From Sipunculus nudus (taxonomy: Eukaryota > Annelida > Sipuncula > Golfingiida > Sipunculidae): a stretch of DNA of 64,000 nt. Below are positions 12,007-25,545 of this stretch, in pieces. Location of the stretch: NCBI GenBank assembly GCA_026874595.1, contig CM049318.1, positions 17,096,241 through 17,160,240 of the forward strand, read 5' to 3'. The notes under the pieces are model-generated. The model was given only the letters and a program-made list of their open reading frames with translations, was not told where the DNA came from and did not search any database. Every line of letters begins with the position of its first letter. The stretch's first letter is position 1. A program made the translations under genes and the position numbers.

Positions 12007-14256
12007 TCATCACTGGAATGACACATTTTCCTAAAAATACACGCGGATATGACCCATAGGGACGCAGAAGGGTGCCCTGGCTACACAGCACTTCCGCTTT
12101 GTGAACATCAATATCAAAATAAAGGGCAAAATCGTTCAATCAAAATCACAAATGTATAATTCTGCTACTTTCAAAAAGTCATTTATTGATTTCTGGGACC
12201 CGTTTTCCTATGTTAACACAATTTACTTACATTGTTATAATATATCTGATATTATTAGGCTTCCGCAAGGTCAATTTATACATTATTTCTTCATAAAATG
12301 TTGCAAAAAAGCATTTATTAAGACATAATCCCTTTGCTTACACTTTGCTTATTCTTTGCTTATTCTTTGCTTACGGCGAAATCATCACTGGAATGACACA
12401 TTTTCCTAAAAATACACGCGGATATGACCCATAGGGACGCAGAAGGGTGCCCTGGCTACACAGCAGTTCCGCTTTGTGAAAATCAATATCAAAATAAAGG
12501 GCGAAATCGTTCAATCAAAATCACAAATGTATAATTCTGCTACTTTCAAAAAGTCATTTATTGATTTCTGGGACCCGTTTTCCTATGTTAACACAATTTA
12601 CTTACATTGCTATTATATATCTGATATTATTAGGCTCCCGCAAGGTCAATTTATACATTATTTCTTCATAAAATGTTGCAAAAAAGCATTGATTAAGACT
12701 TAATCCCTTTGCTTACACTCTGCTTATGCTTTGCTTATTCTTTGCTTACGGCGAAATCATCACTGGAATGACACATTTTCCTAAAAATACACGCTGGTAT
12801 GACCCATAGGGACGCAGAAGGGTTCCCTGGCTACACAGCAGTTCCGCTTTGTGAATATTAATATCAAAATAAAGGGCAAAATCGTTCAATCAAAATCACA
12901 AATGTATAATTCTCCTACTTAATAAAAGTCATTTCTTGATTTCTGGGACCCATTTTCCAATTTAAACACAATTTTCTTACATTGCTTTAATATTTCTGAT
13001 ATTATTAGAATCCCGCAATGTCAATTAATACATTATTTCTTAAGAAAATGGTGCCAAAAAGCATTTATTAAGACATAATCCCTTTGCTTACACTTTATTT
13101 ATGTTTTGCTTATTCATTGCTTACGGCGAAATCATCACTGGAATGACACATTTTCCTAAAAATACACACTGATATGACCCACAGGGACGCAGACGGGTTC
13201 CCTGGCTACACAGCAGTTCTGATTAGTGAACTTTAATATCAAAATAAAGGGCAAAATCGTTCAATCAAAATCACAAATGTATAACTGTGGTACTTTCAAA
13301 AAGTCATTTATTGATTTCTGGGACCCATTTTACCATTTAAACACAATTTTCTTATATTGTTATAATATATCTGATATTATTAGACTCCCGCAAGGTCAAT
13401 TAATACATTATTTCTTCATAAAATGTTGCAAAAAAGCATTTATTAAGACATAATCCATTTACTTACACTTTATATATGTTTTGCTTATTCTTTGCTTACG
13501 GCGAAATCATCACTGGAATGAGACATTTTCCTAAAAATACACGCTGATATGACCCATAGGGACGCAGAAGGGATCACTGGCTACACAGCACTTCCGCTTT
13601 GTGAACATTAATATCAAAATAAAGGGCAAAATCGTTCAATCAAAATCAAATGTATAATTTTGCTACCTTCAAAAAGTCATTTATTGATTTCTTGGACCCA
13701 TTTTCCTATTTTAACACAATTTACTTACATTGCTATAATATATCAGACATTATTAGACTCCCGAAAGTTCAATTAATACATTATTTCTTCATAAAATGTT
13801 GCAAAAAAAGCATTTATTAAGACATAATCCCTTTGCTTACACTTTATTTATGTTTTGCTTATTCATTGCTTACGGCGAAATCATCACTGGAATGACACAT
13901 TTTCCTAAAAATACACGCTGATATGACCCATAGGGACGCAGAAGGGTTCACTGGCTACACAGCACTTCCGCTTTGTGAACATTAATATCAAAATAAAGGG
14001 CAAAAATCGATCAATCAAAATCACAAATGTATAATTCTGCTACTTTCAAAAAGTCATTTATTGATTTCTGGGACCCGTTTTCCTATGTTAACACAAATTA
14101 CTTACATTGCTATAATATATCTGATATTATTAGGCTCCCGCAAGGTCAATTTATACATTATTTCTTTATAAAATGTTCCAAAAAAGCATTTATTAAGACT
14201 TAATCCCTTTGCTTACACTTTGCTTATGCTTTGCTTATTCTTTGCTTACGGCGAAA
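12007..14256 (+). repeat. Six-monomer HOR, copy 2
   Basis: V V* N H F' V' as at 3376, repeated immediately downstream at shift 2250, exactly six times 375. Small private differences are visible, such as GGGATCACTGG at 13571 and ACACAAATTAC at 14091. Confidence 0.87.
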
Positions 14257-16412
14257 TCATCACTGGAATGACACATTTTCCTAAAAATACACGCGGATAT
14301 GACCCATAGGGACGCAGAAGGGTGCCCTGGCTACACAGCACTTCCGCTTTGTGAACATCAATATCAAAATAAAGGGCAAAATCGTTCAATCAAAATCACA
14401 AATGTATAATTCTGCTACTTTCAAAAAGTCATTTATTGATTTCTGGGACCCGTTTTCCTATGTTAACACAATTTACTTACATTGTTATAATATATCTGAT
14501 ATTATTAGGCTTCCGCAAGGTCAATTTATACATTATTTCTTCATAAAATGTTGCAAAAAAGCATTTATTAAGACATAATCCCTTTGCTTACACTTTGCTT
14601 ATTCTTTGCTTATTCTTTGCTTACGGCGAAATCATCACTGGAATGACACATTTTCCTAAAAATACACGCGGATATGACCCATAGGGACGCAGAAGGGTGC
14701 CCTGGCTACACAGCAGTTCCGCTTTGTGAAAATCAATATCAAAATAAAGGGCGAAATCGTTCAATCAAAATCACAAATGTATAATTCTGCTACTTTCAAA
14801 AAGTCATTTATTGATTTCTGGGACCCGTTTTCCTATGTTAACACAATTTACTTACATTGCTATTATATATCTGATATTATTAGGCTCCCGCAAGGTCAAT
14901 TTATACATTATTTCTTCATAAAATGTTGCAAAAAAGCATTGATTAAGACTTAATCCCTTTGCTTACACTCTGCTTATGCTTTGCTTATTCTTTGCTTACG
15001 GCGAAATCATCACTGGAATGACACATTTTCCTAAAAATACACGCTGGTATGACCCATAGGGACGCAGAAGGGTTCCCTGGCTACACAGCAGTTCCGCTTT
15101 GTGAACATTAATATCAAAATAAAGGGCAAAATCGTTCAATCAAAATCACAAATGTATAATTCTCCTACTTAATAAAAGTCATTTCTTGATTTCTGGGACC
15201 CATTTTCCAATTTAAACACAATTTTCTTACATTGCTTTAATATTTCTGATATTATTAGAATCCCGCAATGTCAATTAATACATTATTTCTTAAGAAAATG
15301 GTGCCAAAAAGCATTTATTAAGACATAATCCCTTTGCTTACACTTTATTTATGTTTTGCTTATTCATTGCTTACGGCGAAATCATCACTGGAATGACACA
15401 TTTTCCTAAAAATACACACTGATATGACCCACAGGGACGCAGACGGGTTCCCTGGCTACACAGCAGTTCTGATTAGTGAACTTTAATATCAAAATAAAGG
15501 GCAAAATCGTTCAATCAAAATCACAAATGTATAACTGTGGTACTTTCAAAAAGTCATTTATTGATTTCTGGGACCCATTTTACCATTTAAACACAATTTT
15601 CTTATATTGTTATAATATATCTGATATTATTAGACTCCCGCAAGGTCAATTAATACATTATTTCTTCATAAAATGTTGCAAAAAAGCATTTATTAAGACA
15701 TAATCCATTTACTTACACTTTATATATGTTTTGCTTATTCTTTGCTTACGGCGAAATCATCACTGGAATGAGACATTTTCCTAAAAATACACGCTGATAT
15801 GACCCATAGGGACGCAGAAGGGTTCACTGGCTACACAGCACTTCCGCTTTGTGAACATTAATATCAAAATAAAGGGCAAAATCGTTCAATCAAAATCAAA
15901 TGTATAATTTTGCTACCTTCAAAAAGTCATTTATTGATTTCTTGGACCCATTTTCCTATTTTAACACAATTTACTTACATTGCTATAATATATCAGACAT
16001 TATTAGACTCCCGAAAGTTCAATTAATACATTATTTCTTCATAAAATGTTGCAAAAAAAGCATTTATTAAGACATAATCCCTTTGCTTACACTTTATTTA
16101 TGTTTTGCTTATTCATTGCTTACGGCGAAATCATCACTGGAATGACACATTTTCCTAAAAATACACGCTGATATGACCCATAGGGACGCAGAAGGGTTCA
16201 CTGGCTACACAGCACTTCCGCTTTGTGAACATTAATATCAAAATAAAGGGCAAAATCGATCAATCAAAATCACAAATGTATAATTCTGCTACTTTCAAAA
16301 AGTCATTTATTGATTTCTGGGACCCGTTTTCCTATGTTAACACAATTTACTTACATTGCTATAATATATCTGATATTATTAGGCTCCCGCAAGGTCAATT
16401 TATACATTATTT
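14257..16412 (+). repeat. Six-monomer HOR, copy 3
   Basis: Third copy of the six-monomer order. Its N monomer reads GTGAACATT where copies 1 and 2 read GTGAATATT. The last V' monomer reads AAAATCGATC with one A fewer, then changes to CTTCATAAAATGTTGC, marking the end of the match near 16412. Confidence 0.86.
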
Positions 16413-17668
16413 CTTCATAAAATGTTGCAAAAAAAGCATTTATTAAGACATAATCCCTTTGCGTAGACTTTGCGTGTGCTTTGCTTATTCTTTGCTTACG
16501 GCGAAATCATCACTGGAATGACACATTTTCCTAAAAATACACGCTGGTATGACCCATAGGGACGCAGAAGTGTGCCCTGGCTACACAGCAGTTCCGCTTT
16601 GTGAACATCAATATCAAAATAAAGGGCAAAATCGTTCAATCAAAATCACAAATGTATAATTCTGCTACTTTCAAAAAGTCATTTATTGATTTCTGATAGC
16701 CGTTTTCCTATGTTAACACAATTTACTTACATTGTTATAATATATCTGATATTATTAGGCTCCCGCAAGGTCAATTTATACATTATTTCTTCATAAAATG
16801 TTGCAAAAAAGCATTTATTAAGACATAATCCCTTTGCTTACACTTTGCTTATGCTTTGCTTATTCTTTGCTTACGGCGTAATCATCACTGGAATGACACA
16901 TTTTGTTAAAAATACACGCTGATATGACATATAGGGGCGCAGAAGGGTTCCCTGGCTAAACAACAGTTCCGCTTTGTGAACATTAATATCAAAATATAGG
17001 GCAAAATCGTTCAATCAAAATCACAAATGTATAATTCTGCTACTTTCAAAAAGTCATTTATTGATTTCTGGGACCCATTTTCCAATTTAAACACAATTTT
17101 CTTACATTGCTTTAATATTTCTGATATTATTAGAATCCCGCAATGTCAATTAATACATTATTTCTTCAGAAAATGGTGCCAAAAAGCATTTATTAAGACA
17201 TAATCCCTCTGCTTACACTTTATTTATGTTTTGCTTATTCTTTGCTTACGGCGAAATCATCACTGGAATGACACATTTTCCTAAAAATACACACTGATAT
17301 GACCCACAGGGACGCAGACGGGTTCCCTGGCTACACAGCAGTTCTGATTAGTGAACTTTAATATCAAAATAAAGGGCAAAATCGTTCAATCAAAATCACA
17401 AATGTATAACTGTGGTACTTTCAAAAAGTCATTTATTGATTTCTGGGACCCATTTTACCATTTAAACACAATTTTCTTATATTGTTATAATATATCTGAT
17501 ATTATTAGACTCCCGCAAGGTCAATTAATACATTATTTCTTCATAAAATGTTGCAAAAAAGCATTTATTAAGACATAATCCATTTACTTACACTTTATTT
17601 ATGTTTTGCTTATTCTTTGCTTACGGCGAAATCATCACTGGAATGACACATTTTCCTAAAAATACACG
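16413..17668 (+). repeat. Transition monomers including a divergent upstream half
   Basis: Holds the end of a V' monomer, an X monomer (TGATAGCCG at 16694), a monomer whose first ~95 bases are unusually divergent (16876-16970), and an H monomer. Subrepeats at 16457-16478 are the CpG-bearing forms CTTTGCGTAGA and CTTTGCGTGTG. No unique DNA is present. Confidence 0.8.
16876..16970 (+). repeat. Divergent upstream-half variant (GCGTAATC form)
   Basis: Carries GCGTAATC, CATTTTGTTAAA, GACATATAGGGGCGC and CTAAACAACAG in place of the usual bases, a cluster of changes within ~95 bp. The same cluster recurs near 18001-18095 and 25878-25972, but there it is followed by a different (F') body. The shared cluster on two body types shows exchange within monomers. 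Confidence 0.8.
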
Positions 17669-20600
17669 CTGATATGACCCATAGGGACGCAGAAGGGTTC
17701 CCTGGCTACACAGCACTTCCGCTTTGTGAACATTAATATCAAAATAAAGGGCAAAATCGATCAATCAAAATCACAAATGTATAATTCTGCTACTTTCAAA
17801 AAGTCATTTATTGATTTCTGGGACCCAGTTTCCTATTTTAACACAATTTACTTATATTGTTATAATATATCTGACATTATTAGACTCCCGCAAGGTCAAT
17901 TAATACATTATTTCTTCAGAAAATGTTGCAAAAAAGCATTTATTAAGACATAATCCCTTTGCGTAGACTTTGCGTGTGCTTTGCTTATTCTTTGCTTACG
18001 GCGTAATCATCACTGGAATGACACATTTTGTTAAAAATACACGCTGATATGACATATAGGGGCGCAGAAGGGTTCCCTGGCTAAACAACAGTTCCGCTTT
18101 GTGAACATTAATATCAAAATAAAGGGCAAAATCGTTCAATCAAAATCAAATGTATAATTTTGCTACCTTCAAAAAGTCATTTATTGATTTCTTGGACTCA
18201 TTTTCCTATTTTAACACAATTTACTTACATTGCTATAATATATCAGACATTATTAGACTCCCGAAAGTTCAATTAATACATTATTTCTTCATAAAATGTT
18301 GCAAAAAAAGCATTTATTAAGACATAATCCCTTTGCTTACACTTTGCTTATGCTTTACTTATTCTTTGCTTACGGCGAAATCATCACTGTAATGACACAT
18401 TTTCCTAAAAATACACACTGATATGACCCACAGGGACGCAGACGGGTTCCCTGGCTACACAGCAGTTCTGATAAGTGAACTTTAATATCAAAATAAAGGG
18501 CGAAATCGTTCAATCAAAATCGCAATTTATAACTGTGGTACTTTCAAAAAGTCATTTATTGATTTCTGGGACCTATTTTACCATTTAAACACAATTTACT
18601 TGTATTGTTATAATATATCTGACATTATTAGACTCCCGCAAGGTCAATTAATACATTATTTCTTCATAAAATGTTGCAAAAAAGTATTTATTAAGACATA
18701 ATCCCTTTGCTTACACTTTGCTGATGCTTTGCTTATTCTTTGCTTACGGCGAAATCATCATTGGAATGACACATTTTCCTAAAAATACACGCTGATATGA
18801 CCCATAGGGACGCAGAAGTGTGCCCTGGCTACACAGCAGTTCCGCTTTGTGAACATCAATATCAAAATAAAGGGCAAAATCGTTCAATCAAAATCACAAA
18901 TGTATAATTCTGCTACTTTCAAAAAGTCATTTATTGATTTCTGGGAGCCGTTTTCCTATGTTAACACAATTTACTTACATTGTTATAATATATCTGATAT
19001 TATTAGGCTCCCGCAAGGTCAATTTATACATTATTTCTTCATAAAATGTTGCAAAAAAGCATTTATTAAGACATAATCCCTTTGCTTACACTTTGCTTAT
19101 GCTTTGCTTATTCTTTGCTTACGGCGAAATCATCACTGGAATGACACATTTTCCTAAAAATACACGCTGATATGACCCATAGGGACGCAGAAGGTTTCCC
19201 TGGCCACACAGCAGTTCCGCTTTGTGAACATTAATATCAAAATAAAGGGCAAAATCGTTCAATCAAAATCACAAATGTATAATTTTCCTACTTAATAAAA
19301 GTCATTTATTGATTTCTGGGACCCATTTTCCAATTTAAACACAATTTTCTTACATTGTTTTAATATTTCTGATATTATTAGAATCCCGCAATGTCAATTA
19401 ATACATTATTTCTTCAGAAAATGGTGCCAAAAAGCATTTATTAAGACATAATCCCTTTGCTTACACTTTATTTATGTTTTGCTTATTCTTTGCTTACGGT
19501 GAAGTCATCACTGGAATGACACATTTTCCTAAAAAATACACGCTGATATGACCCATAGGGACGCAGAAGGGTTCACTGGCTACACAGCACTTCCGCTTTG
19601 TGAACATTAATATCAAAATATAGGGCAAAATCGTTCAATCAAAATCACAAATGTATAATTCTGCTACTTTCAAAAAGTCATTTATTGATTTCTTGGACCC
19701 ATTTTCCTATTTTAACACAATTTACTTACATTGTTATAATATATCTGACATTATTAGACTCCCGCAAGGTCAATTAATACATTATTTCTTTATAAAATGT
19801 TCCAAAAAAGCATTTATTAAGACTTAATCCCTTTGCTTACACTTTGCTTATGCTTTGCTTATTCTTTGCTTACGGCGAAATCATCTCTGGAATGACACAT
19901 TTTCCTAAAAATACACGCGGATATGACCCATAGGGACGCAGAAGGGTGCCCTGGCTACACAGCAGTTCCGCTTTGTGAAAATCAATATCAAAATAAAGGG
20001 CAAAATCGTTCAATCAAAATCACAAATGTATAATTCTGTTACTTTCAAAAAGTCATTTATTGATTTCTGGGACCTATTTTACCATTTAAACACAATTTAC
20101 TTATATTGTTATAATATATCTGACATTATTAGACTCCCGCAAGGTCAATTAATACATTATTTCTTCATAAAATGTTGCAAAAAAGTATTTATTAAGACTT
20201 AATCCCTTTGCTTACACTTTGCAGATGCTTTGCTTATTCTTTGCTTACGGCGAAATCATCACTGGAAAGACACATTTTCCTAAAAATACACGCTGATATG
20301 ACCCATAGGGACGCAGAAGTGTGCCCTGGCTACACAGCCGTTCCGCTTTGTGAACATCAATATCAAAATAAAGGGCAAAATCGTTCAATCAAAATCACAA
20401 ATGTATAATTCTGCTACTTTCAAAAAGTCATTTATTGATTTCTGATAGCCGTTTTCCTATGTTAACACAATTTACTTACATTGTTATAATATATCTGATA
20501 TTATTAGGCTCCCGCAAGGTCAATTTATACATTATTTCTTCATAAAATGTTGCAAAAAAGCATTTATTAAGACATAATCCCTTTGCTTACACTTTGCTTA

Positions 20601-23600
20601 TGCTTTGCTTATTCTTTGCTTACGGCGAAATCATCACTGGAATGACACATTTTCCTAAAAATACACGCTGATATGACCCATAGGGACGCAGAAGGTTTCC
20701 CTGGCCACACAGCAGTTCCGCTTTGTGAACATTAATATCAAAATAAAGGGCAAAATCGTTCAATCAAAATCACAAATGTATAATTTTCCTACTTAATAAA
20801 AGTCATTTATTGATTTCTGGGACCCATTTTCCAATTTAAACACAATTTTCTTACATTGCTTTAATATTTCTGATATTATTAGAATCCCGCAATGTCAATT
20901 AATACATGATTTCTTCAGAAAATGGTGCCAAAAAGCATTTATTAAGACATAATCCCTTTGCTTACACTTTATTTATGTTTTGCTTATTCTTTGCTTACGG
21001 TGAAGTCATCACTGGAATGACACATTTTCCTAAAAAAATACACGCTGATATGACCCATAGGGACGCAGAAGGGTTCACTGGCTACACAGCACTTCCGCTT
21101 TGTGAACATTAATATCAAAATATAGGGCAAAATCGTTCAATCAAAATCACAAATGTATAATTCTGCTACTTTCAAAAAGTCATTTATTGATTTCTTGGAC
21201 CCATTTTCCTATTTTAACACAATTTACTTACATTGTTATAATATATCTGACATTATTAGACTCCCGCAAGGTCAATTAATACATTATTTCTTTATAAAAT
21301 GTTCCAAAAAAGCATTTATTAAGACTTAATCCCTTTGCTTACACTTTGCTTATGCTTTGCTTATTCTTTGCTTACGGCGAAATCATCACTGGAATGACAC
21401 ATTTTCCTAAAAATACACGCGGATATGACCCATAGGGACGCAGAAGGGTGCCCTGGCTACACAGCAGTTCCGCTTTGTGAAAATCAATATCAAAATAAAG
21501 GGCAAAATCGTTCAATCAAAATCACAAATGTATAATTCTGCTACTTTCAAAAAGTCATTTATTGCCTTCTGGGACCCGTTTTCCTATGTTAACACAATTT
21601 ACTTACATTGTTATAATATATCTGATATTATTAGGCTCCCGCAAGGTCAATTTATACATTATTTCTTCATAAAATGTTGCAAAAAAGCATTTATTAAGAC
21701 ATAATCCCTTTGCTTACACTTTGCTTATGCTTTGCTTATTCTTTGCTTACGGCGAAATCATCACTGGAATGACACATTTTCATAAAAATACACGCTGATA
21801 TGACCCATAGGGACGCAGAAGGTTTCCCTGGCTACACAGCAGTTCCGCTTTGTGAACATTAATATCAAAATAAAGGGCAAAATCGTTCAATCAAAATCAC
21901 AAATGTATAATTTTCCTACTTAATAAAAGTCATTTATTGATTTCTGGGACCCATTTTTCAATTTAAACACAATTTTCTTTCATTGCTTTAATATTTCTGA
22001 TATTATTAGAATCCCGCAATGTCAATTAATACATTATTTCTTCAGAAATTGGTGCCAAAAAGCATTTATTAAGACATAATCCCTTTGCTTACACTTTATT
22101 TATGTTTTGCTTATTCTTTGCTTACGGCGAAATCATCACTGGAATGACACATTTTCCTAAAAATACACACTGATATGACTCACAGGGACGCAGACGGGTT
22201 CCCTGGCTACACAGCAATTCTGATTAGTGAACTTTAATATCAAAATAAAGGGCAAAATCGTTCAATCAAAATCACAAATGTATAACTGTGGTACTTTCAA
22301 AAAGTCATTTATTGATTTCTGGGACCCGTTTTCCTATTTTAACACAATTTACTTACATTGTTATAATATATCTGATATTATTAGGCTCCCGCAAGGTCAA
22401 TTTATACATTATTTCTTCATAAAATGTTGCAAAAAAGCATTTATTAAGACATAATCCCTTTGCTTACACTTTGCTTATGCTTTGCTTATTCTTTGCTTAC
22501 GGCGAAATCATCACTGGAATGACACATTTTCATAAAAATACACGCTGATATGACCCATAGGGACGCAGAAGGTTTCCCTGGCTACACAGCAGTTCCGCTT
22601 TGTGAACATTAATATCAAAATAAAGGGCAAAATCGTTCAATCAAAATCACAAATGTATAATTTTCCTACTTAATAAAAGTCATTTATTGATTTCTGGGAC
22701 CCATTTTTCAATTTAAACACAATTTTCTTTCATTGCTTTAATATTTCTGATATTATTAGAATCCCGCAATGTCAATTAATACATTATTTCTTCAGAAATT
22801 GGTGCCAAAAAGCATTTATTAAGACATAATCCCTTTGCTTACACTTTATTTATGTTTTGCTTATTCTTTGCTTACGGCGAAATCATCACTGGAATGACAC
22901 ATTTTCCTAAAAATACACACTGATATGACCCACAGGGACGCAGACGGGTTCCCTGGCTACACAGCAGTTCTGATTAGTGAACTTTAATATCAAAATAAAG
23001 GGCAAAATCGTTCAATCAAAATCACAAATGTATAACTGTGGTACTTTCAAAAAGTCATTTATTGATTTCTGGGACCCATTTTACCATTGAAACACAATTT
23101 ACTTATATTGTTATAATATATCTGATATTATTAGACTCCCGCAAGGTCAATTAATACATTATTTCTTCATAAAATGTTGCAAAAAAGCATTTATTAAGAC
23201 ATAATCCCTTTGCTTACACTTTGCTTATGCTTTGCTTATTCTTTGCTTACGGCGAAATCATCACTGGAATGACACATTTTCCTAAAAAATACACGCTGAT
23301 GTGACCCATAGGGACGCAGAAGGGTGCCCTGGCTACACAGCAGTTCCGCTTTGTGAAAATCAATATCAAAATAAAGGGCGAAATCGTTCAATCAAAATCA
23401 CAAATGTATAATTCTGCTACTTTCAAAAAGTCATTTATTGATTTCTGGGACCCGTTTTCCTATGTTAACACAATTTACTTACATTGCTATTATATATCTG
23501 ATATTATTAGGCTCCCGCAAGGTCAATTTATACATTATTTCTTCATAAAATGTTGCAAAAAAGCATTGATTAAGACTTAATCCCTTTGCTTACACTCTGC

Positions 23601-25545
23601 TTATGCTTTGCTTATTCTTTGCTTACGGCGAAATCATCACTGGAATGACACATTTTCCTAAAAATACACGCTGGTATGACCCATAGGGACGCACAAGGGT
23701 TCCCTGGCTACACAGCAGTTCCGCTTTGTGAATATTAATATCAAAATAAAGGGCAAAATCGTTCAATCAAAATCACAAATGTATAATTCTCCTACTTAAT
23801 AAAAGTCATTTCTTGATTTCTGGGACCCATTTTCCAATTTAAACACAATTTTCTTACATTGCTTTAATATTTCTGATATTATTAGAATCCCGCAATGTCA
23901 ATTAATACATTATTTCTTAAGAAAATGGTGCCAAAAAGCATTTATTAAGACATAATCCCTTTGCTTACACTTTATTTATGTTTTGCTTATTCATTGCTTA
24001 CGGCGAAATCATCACTGGAATGACACATTTTCCTAAAAATACACACTGATATGACCCACAGGGACGCAGACGGGTTCCCTGGCTACACAGCAGTTCTGAT
24101 TAGTGAACTTTAATATCAAAATAAAGGGCAAAATCGTTCAATCAAAATCACAAATGTATAACTGTGGTACTTTCAAAAAGTCATTTATTGATTTCTGGGA
24201 CCCATTTTACCATTTAAACACAATTTTCTTATATTGTTATAATATATCTGATATTATTAGACTCCCGCAAGGTCAATTAATACATTATTTCTTCATAAAA
24301 TGTTGCAAAAAAGCATTTATTAAGACATAATCCATTTACTTACACTTTATATATGTTTTGCTTATTCTTTGCTTACGGCGAAATCATCACTGGAATGAGA
24401 CATTTTCCTAAAAATACACGCTGATATGACCCATAGGGACGCAGAAGGGTTCACTGGCTACACAGCACTTCCGCTTTGTGAACATTAATATCAAAATAAA
24501 GGGCAAAATCGTTCAATCAAAATCAAATGTATAATTTTGTTACCTTCAAAAAGTCATTTATTGATTTCTTGGACCCATTTTCCTATTTTAACACAATTTA
24601 CTTACATTGCTATAATATATCAGACATTATTAGACACCCGAAAGTTCAATTAATACATTATTTCTTCATAAAATGTTGCAAAAAAAGCATTTATTAAGAC
24701 ATAATCCCTTTGCTTACACTTTATTTATGTTTTGCTTATTCATTGCTTACGGCGAAATCATCACTGGAATGACACATTTTCCTAAAAATACACGCTGATA
24801 TGACCCATAGGGACGCAGAAGGGTTCACTGGCTACACAGCACTTCCGCTTTGTGAACATTAATATCAAAATAAAGGGCAAAAATCGATCAATCAAAATCA
24901 CAAATGTATAATTCTGCTACTTTCAAAAAGTCATTTATTGATTTCTGGGACCCGTTTTCCTATGTTAACACAATTTACTTACATTGCTATAATATATCTG
25001 ATATTATTAGGCTCCCGCAAGGTCAATTTATACATTATTTCTTCATAAAATGTTGCAAAAAAGCATTTATTAAGACATAATCCCTTTGCGTAGACTTTGC
25101 GTGTGCTTTGCTTATTCTTTGCTTACGGCGAAATCATCACTGGAATGACACATTTTCCTAAAAATACACGCTGGTATGACCCATAGGGACGCAGAAGGGT
25201 TCCCTGGCTACACAGCAGTTCCGCTTTGTGAACATTAATATCAAAATAAAGGGCAAAATCGTTCAATCAAAATCACAAATGTATAATTCTCCTACTTAAT
25301 AAAAGTCATTTATTGATTTCTGGGACCCATTTTCCAATTTAAACACAATTTTCTTACATTGCTTTAATATTTCTGATATTATTAGAATCCCGCAATGTCA
25401 ATTAATACATTATTTCTTAAGAAAATGGTGCCAAAAAGCATTTATTAAGACATAATCCCTTTGCTTACACTTTGCTTATGCTTTGCTTATTCTTTGCTTA
25501 CGGCGAAATCATCACTGGAATGACACATTTTCCTAAAAATACACC
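17669..25545 (+). repeat. 21-monomer tandem duplication, copy A
   Basis: This 7877-base unit is repeated at once by 25546-33422. The left edge is defined by ACACGCTG at 17668 versus ACACCCTG at 25545. It includes P, F', H, a V-like monomer with GGGAGCCG, N, F, H', X, N, F, V, N, V, N, H, V*, N, H, F', V' and N. In all lines I compared, including rare marks (GGAAAGACAC and CAGCCGTTCC near 20268-20344, ACATGATTTC near 20905, CGCACAAGGG near 23690), the copies agree. Confidence 0.92.

Noticed and set aside
20208-21112. Frames of 66-68 codons at 20208, 20906 and their copies at 28085 and 28783
   Set aside because: Other-frame readings of the same satellite, opened by single substitutions (GGAAAGAC, ACATGATTTC).
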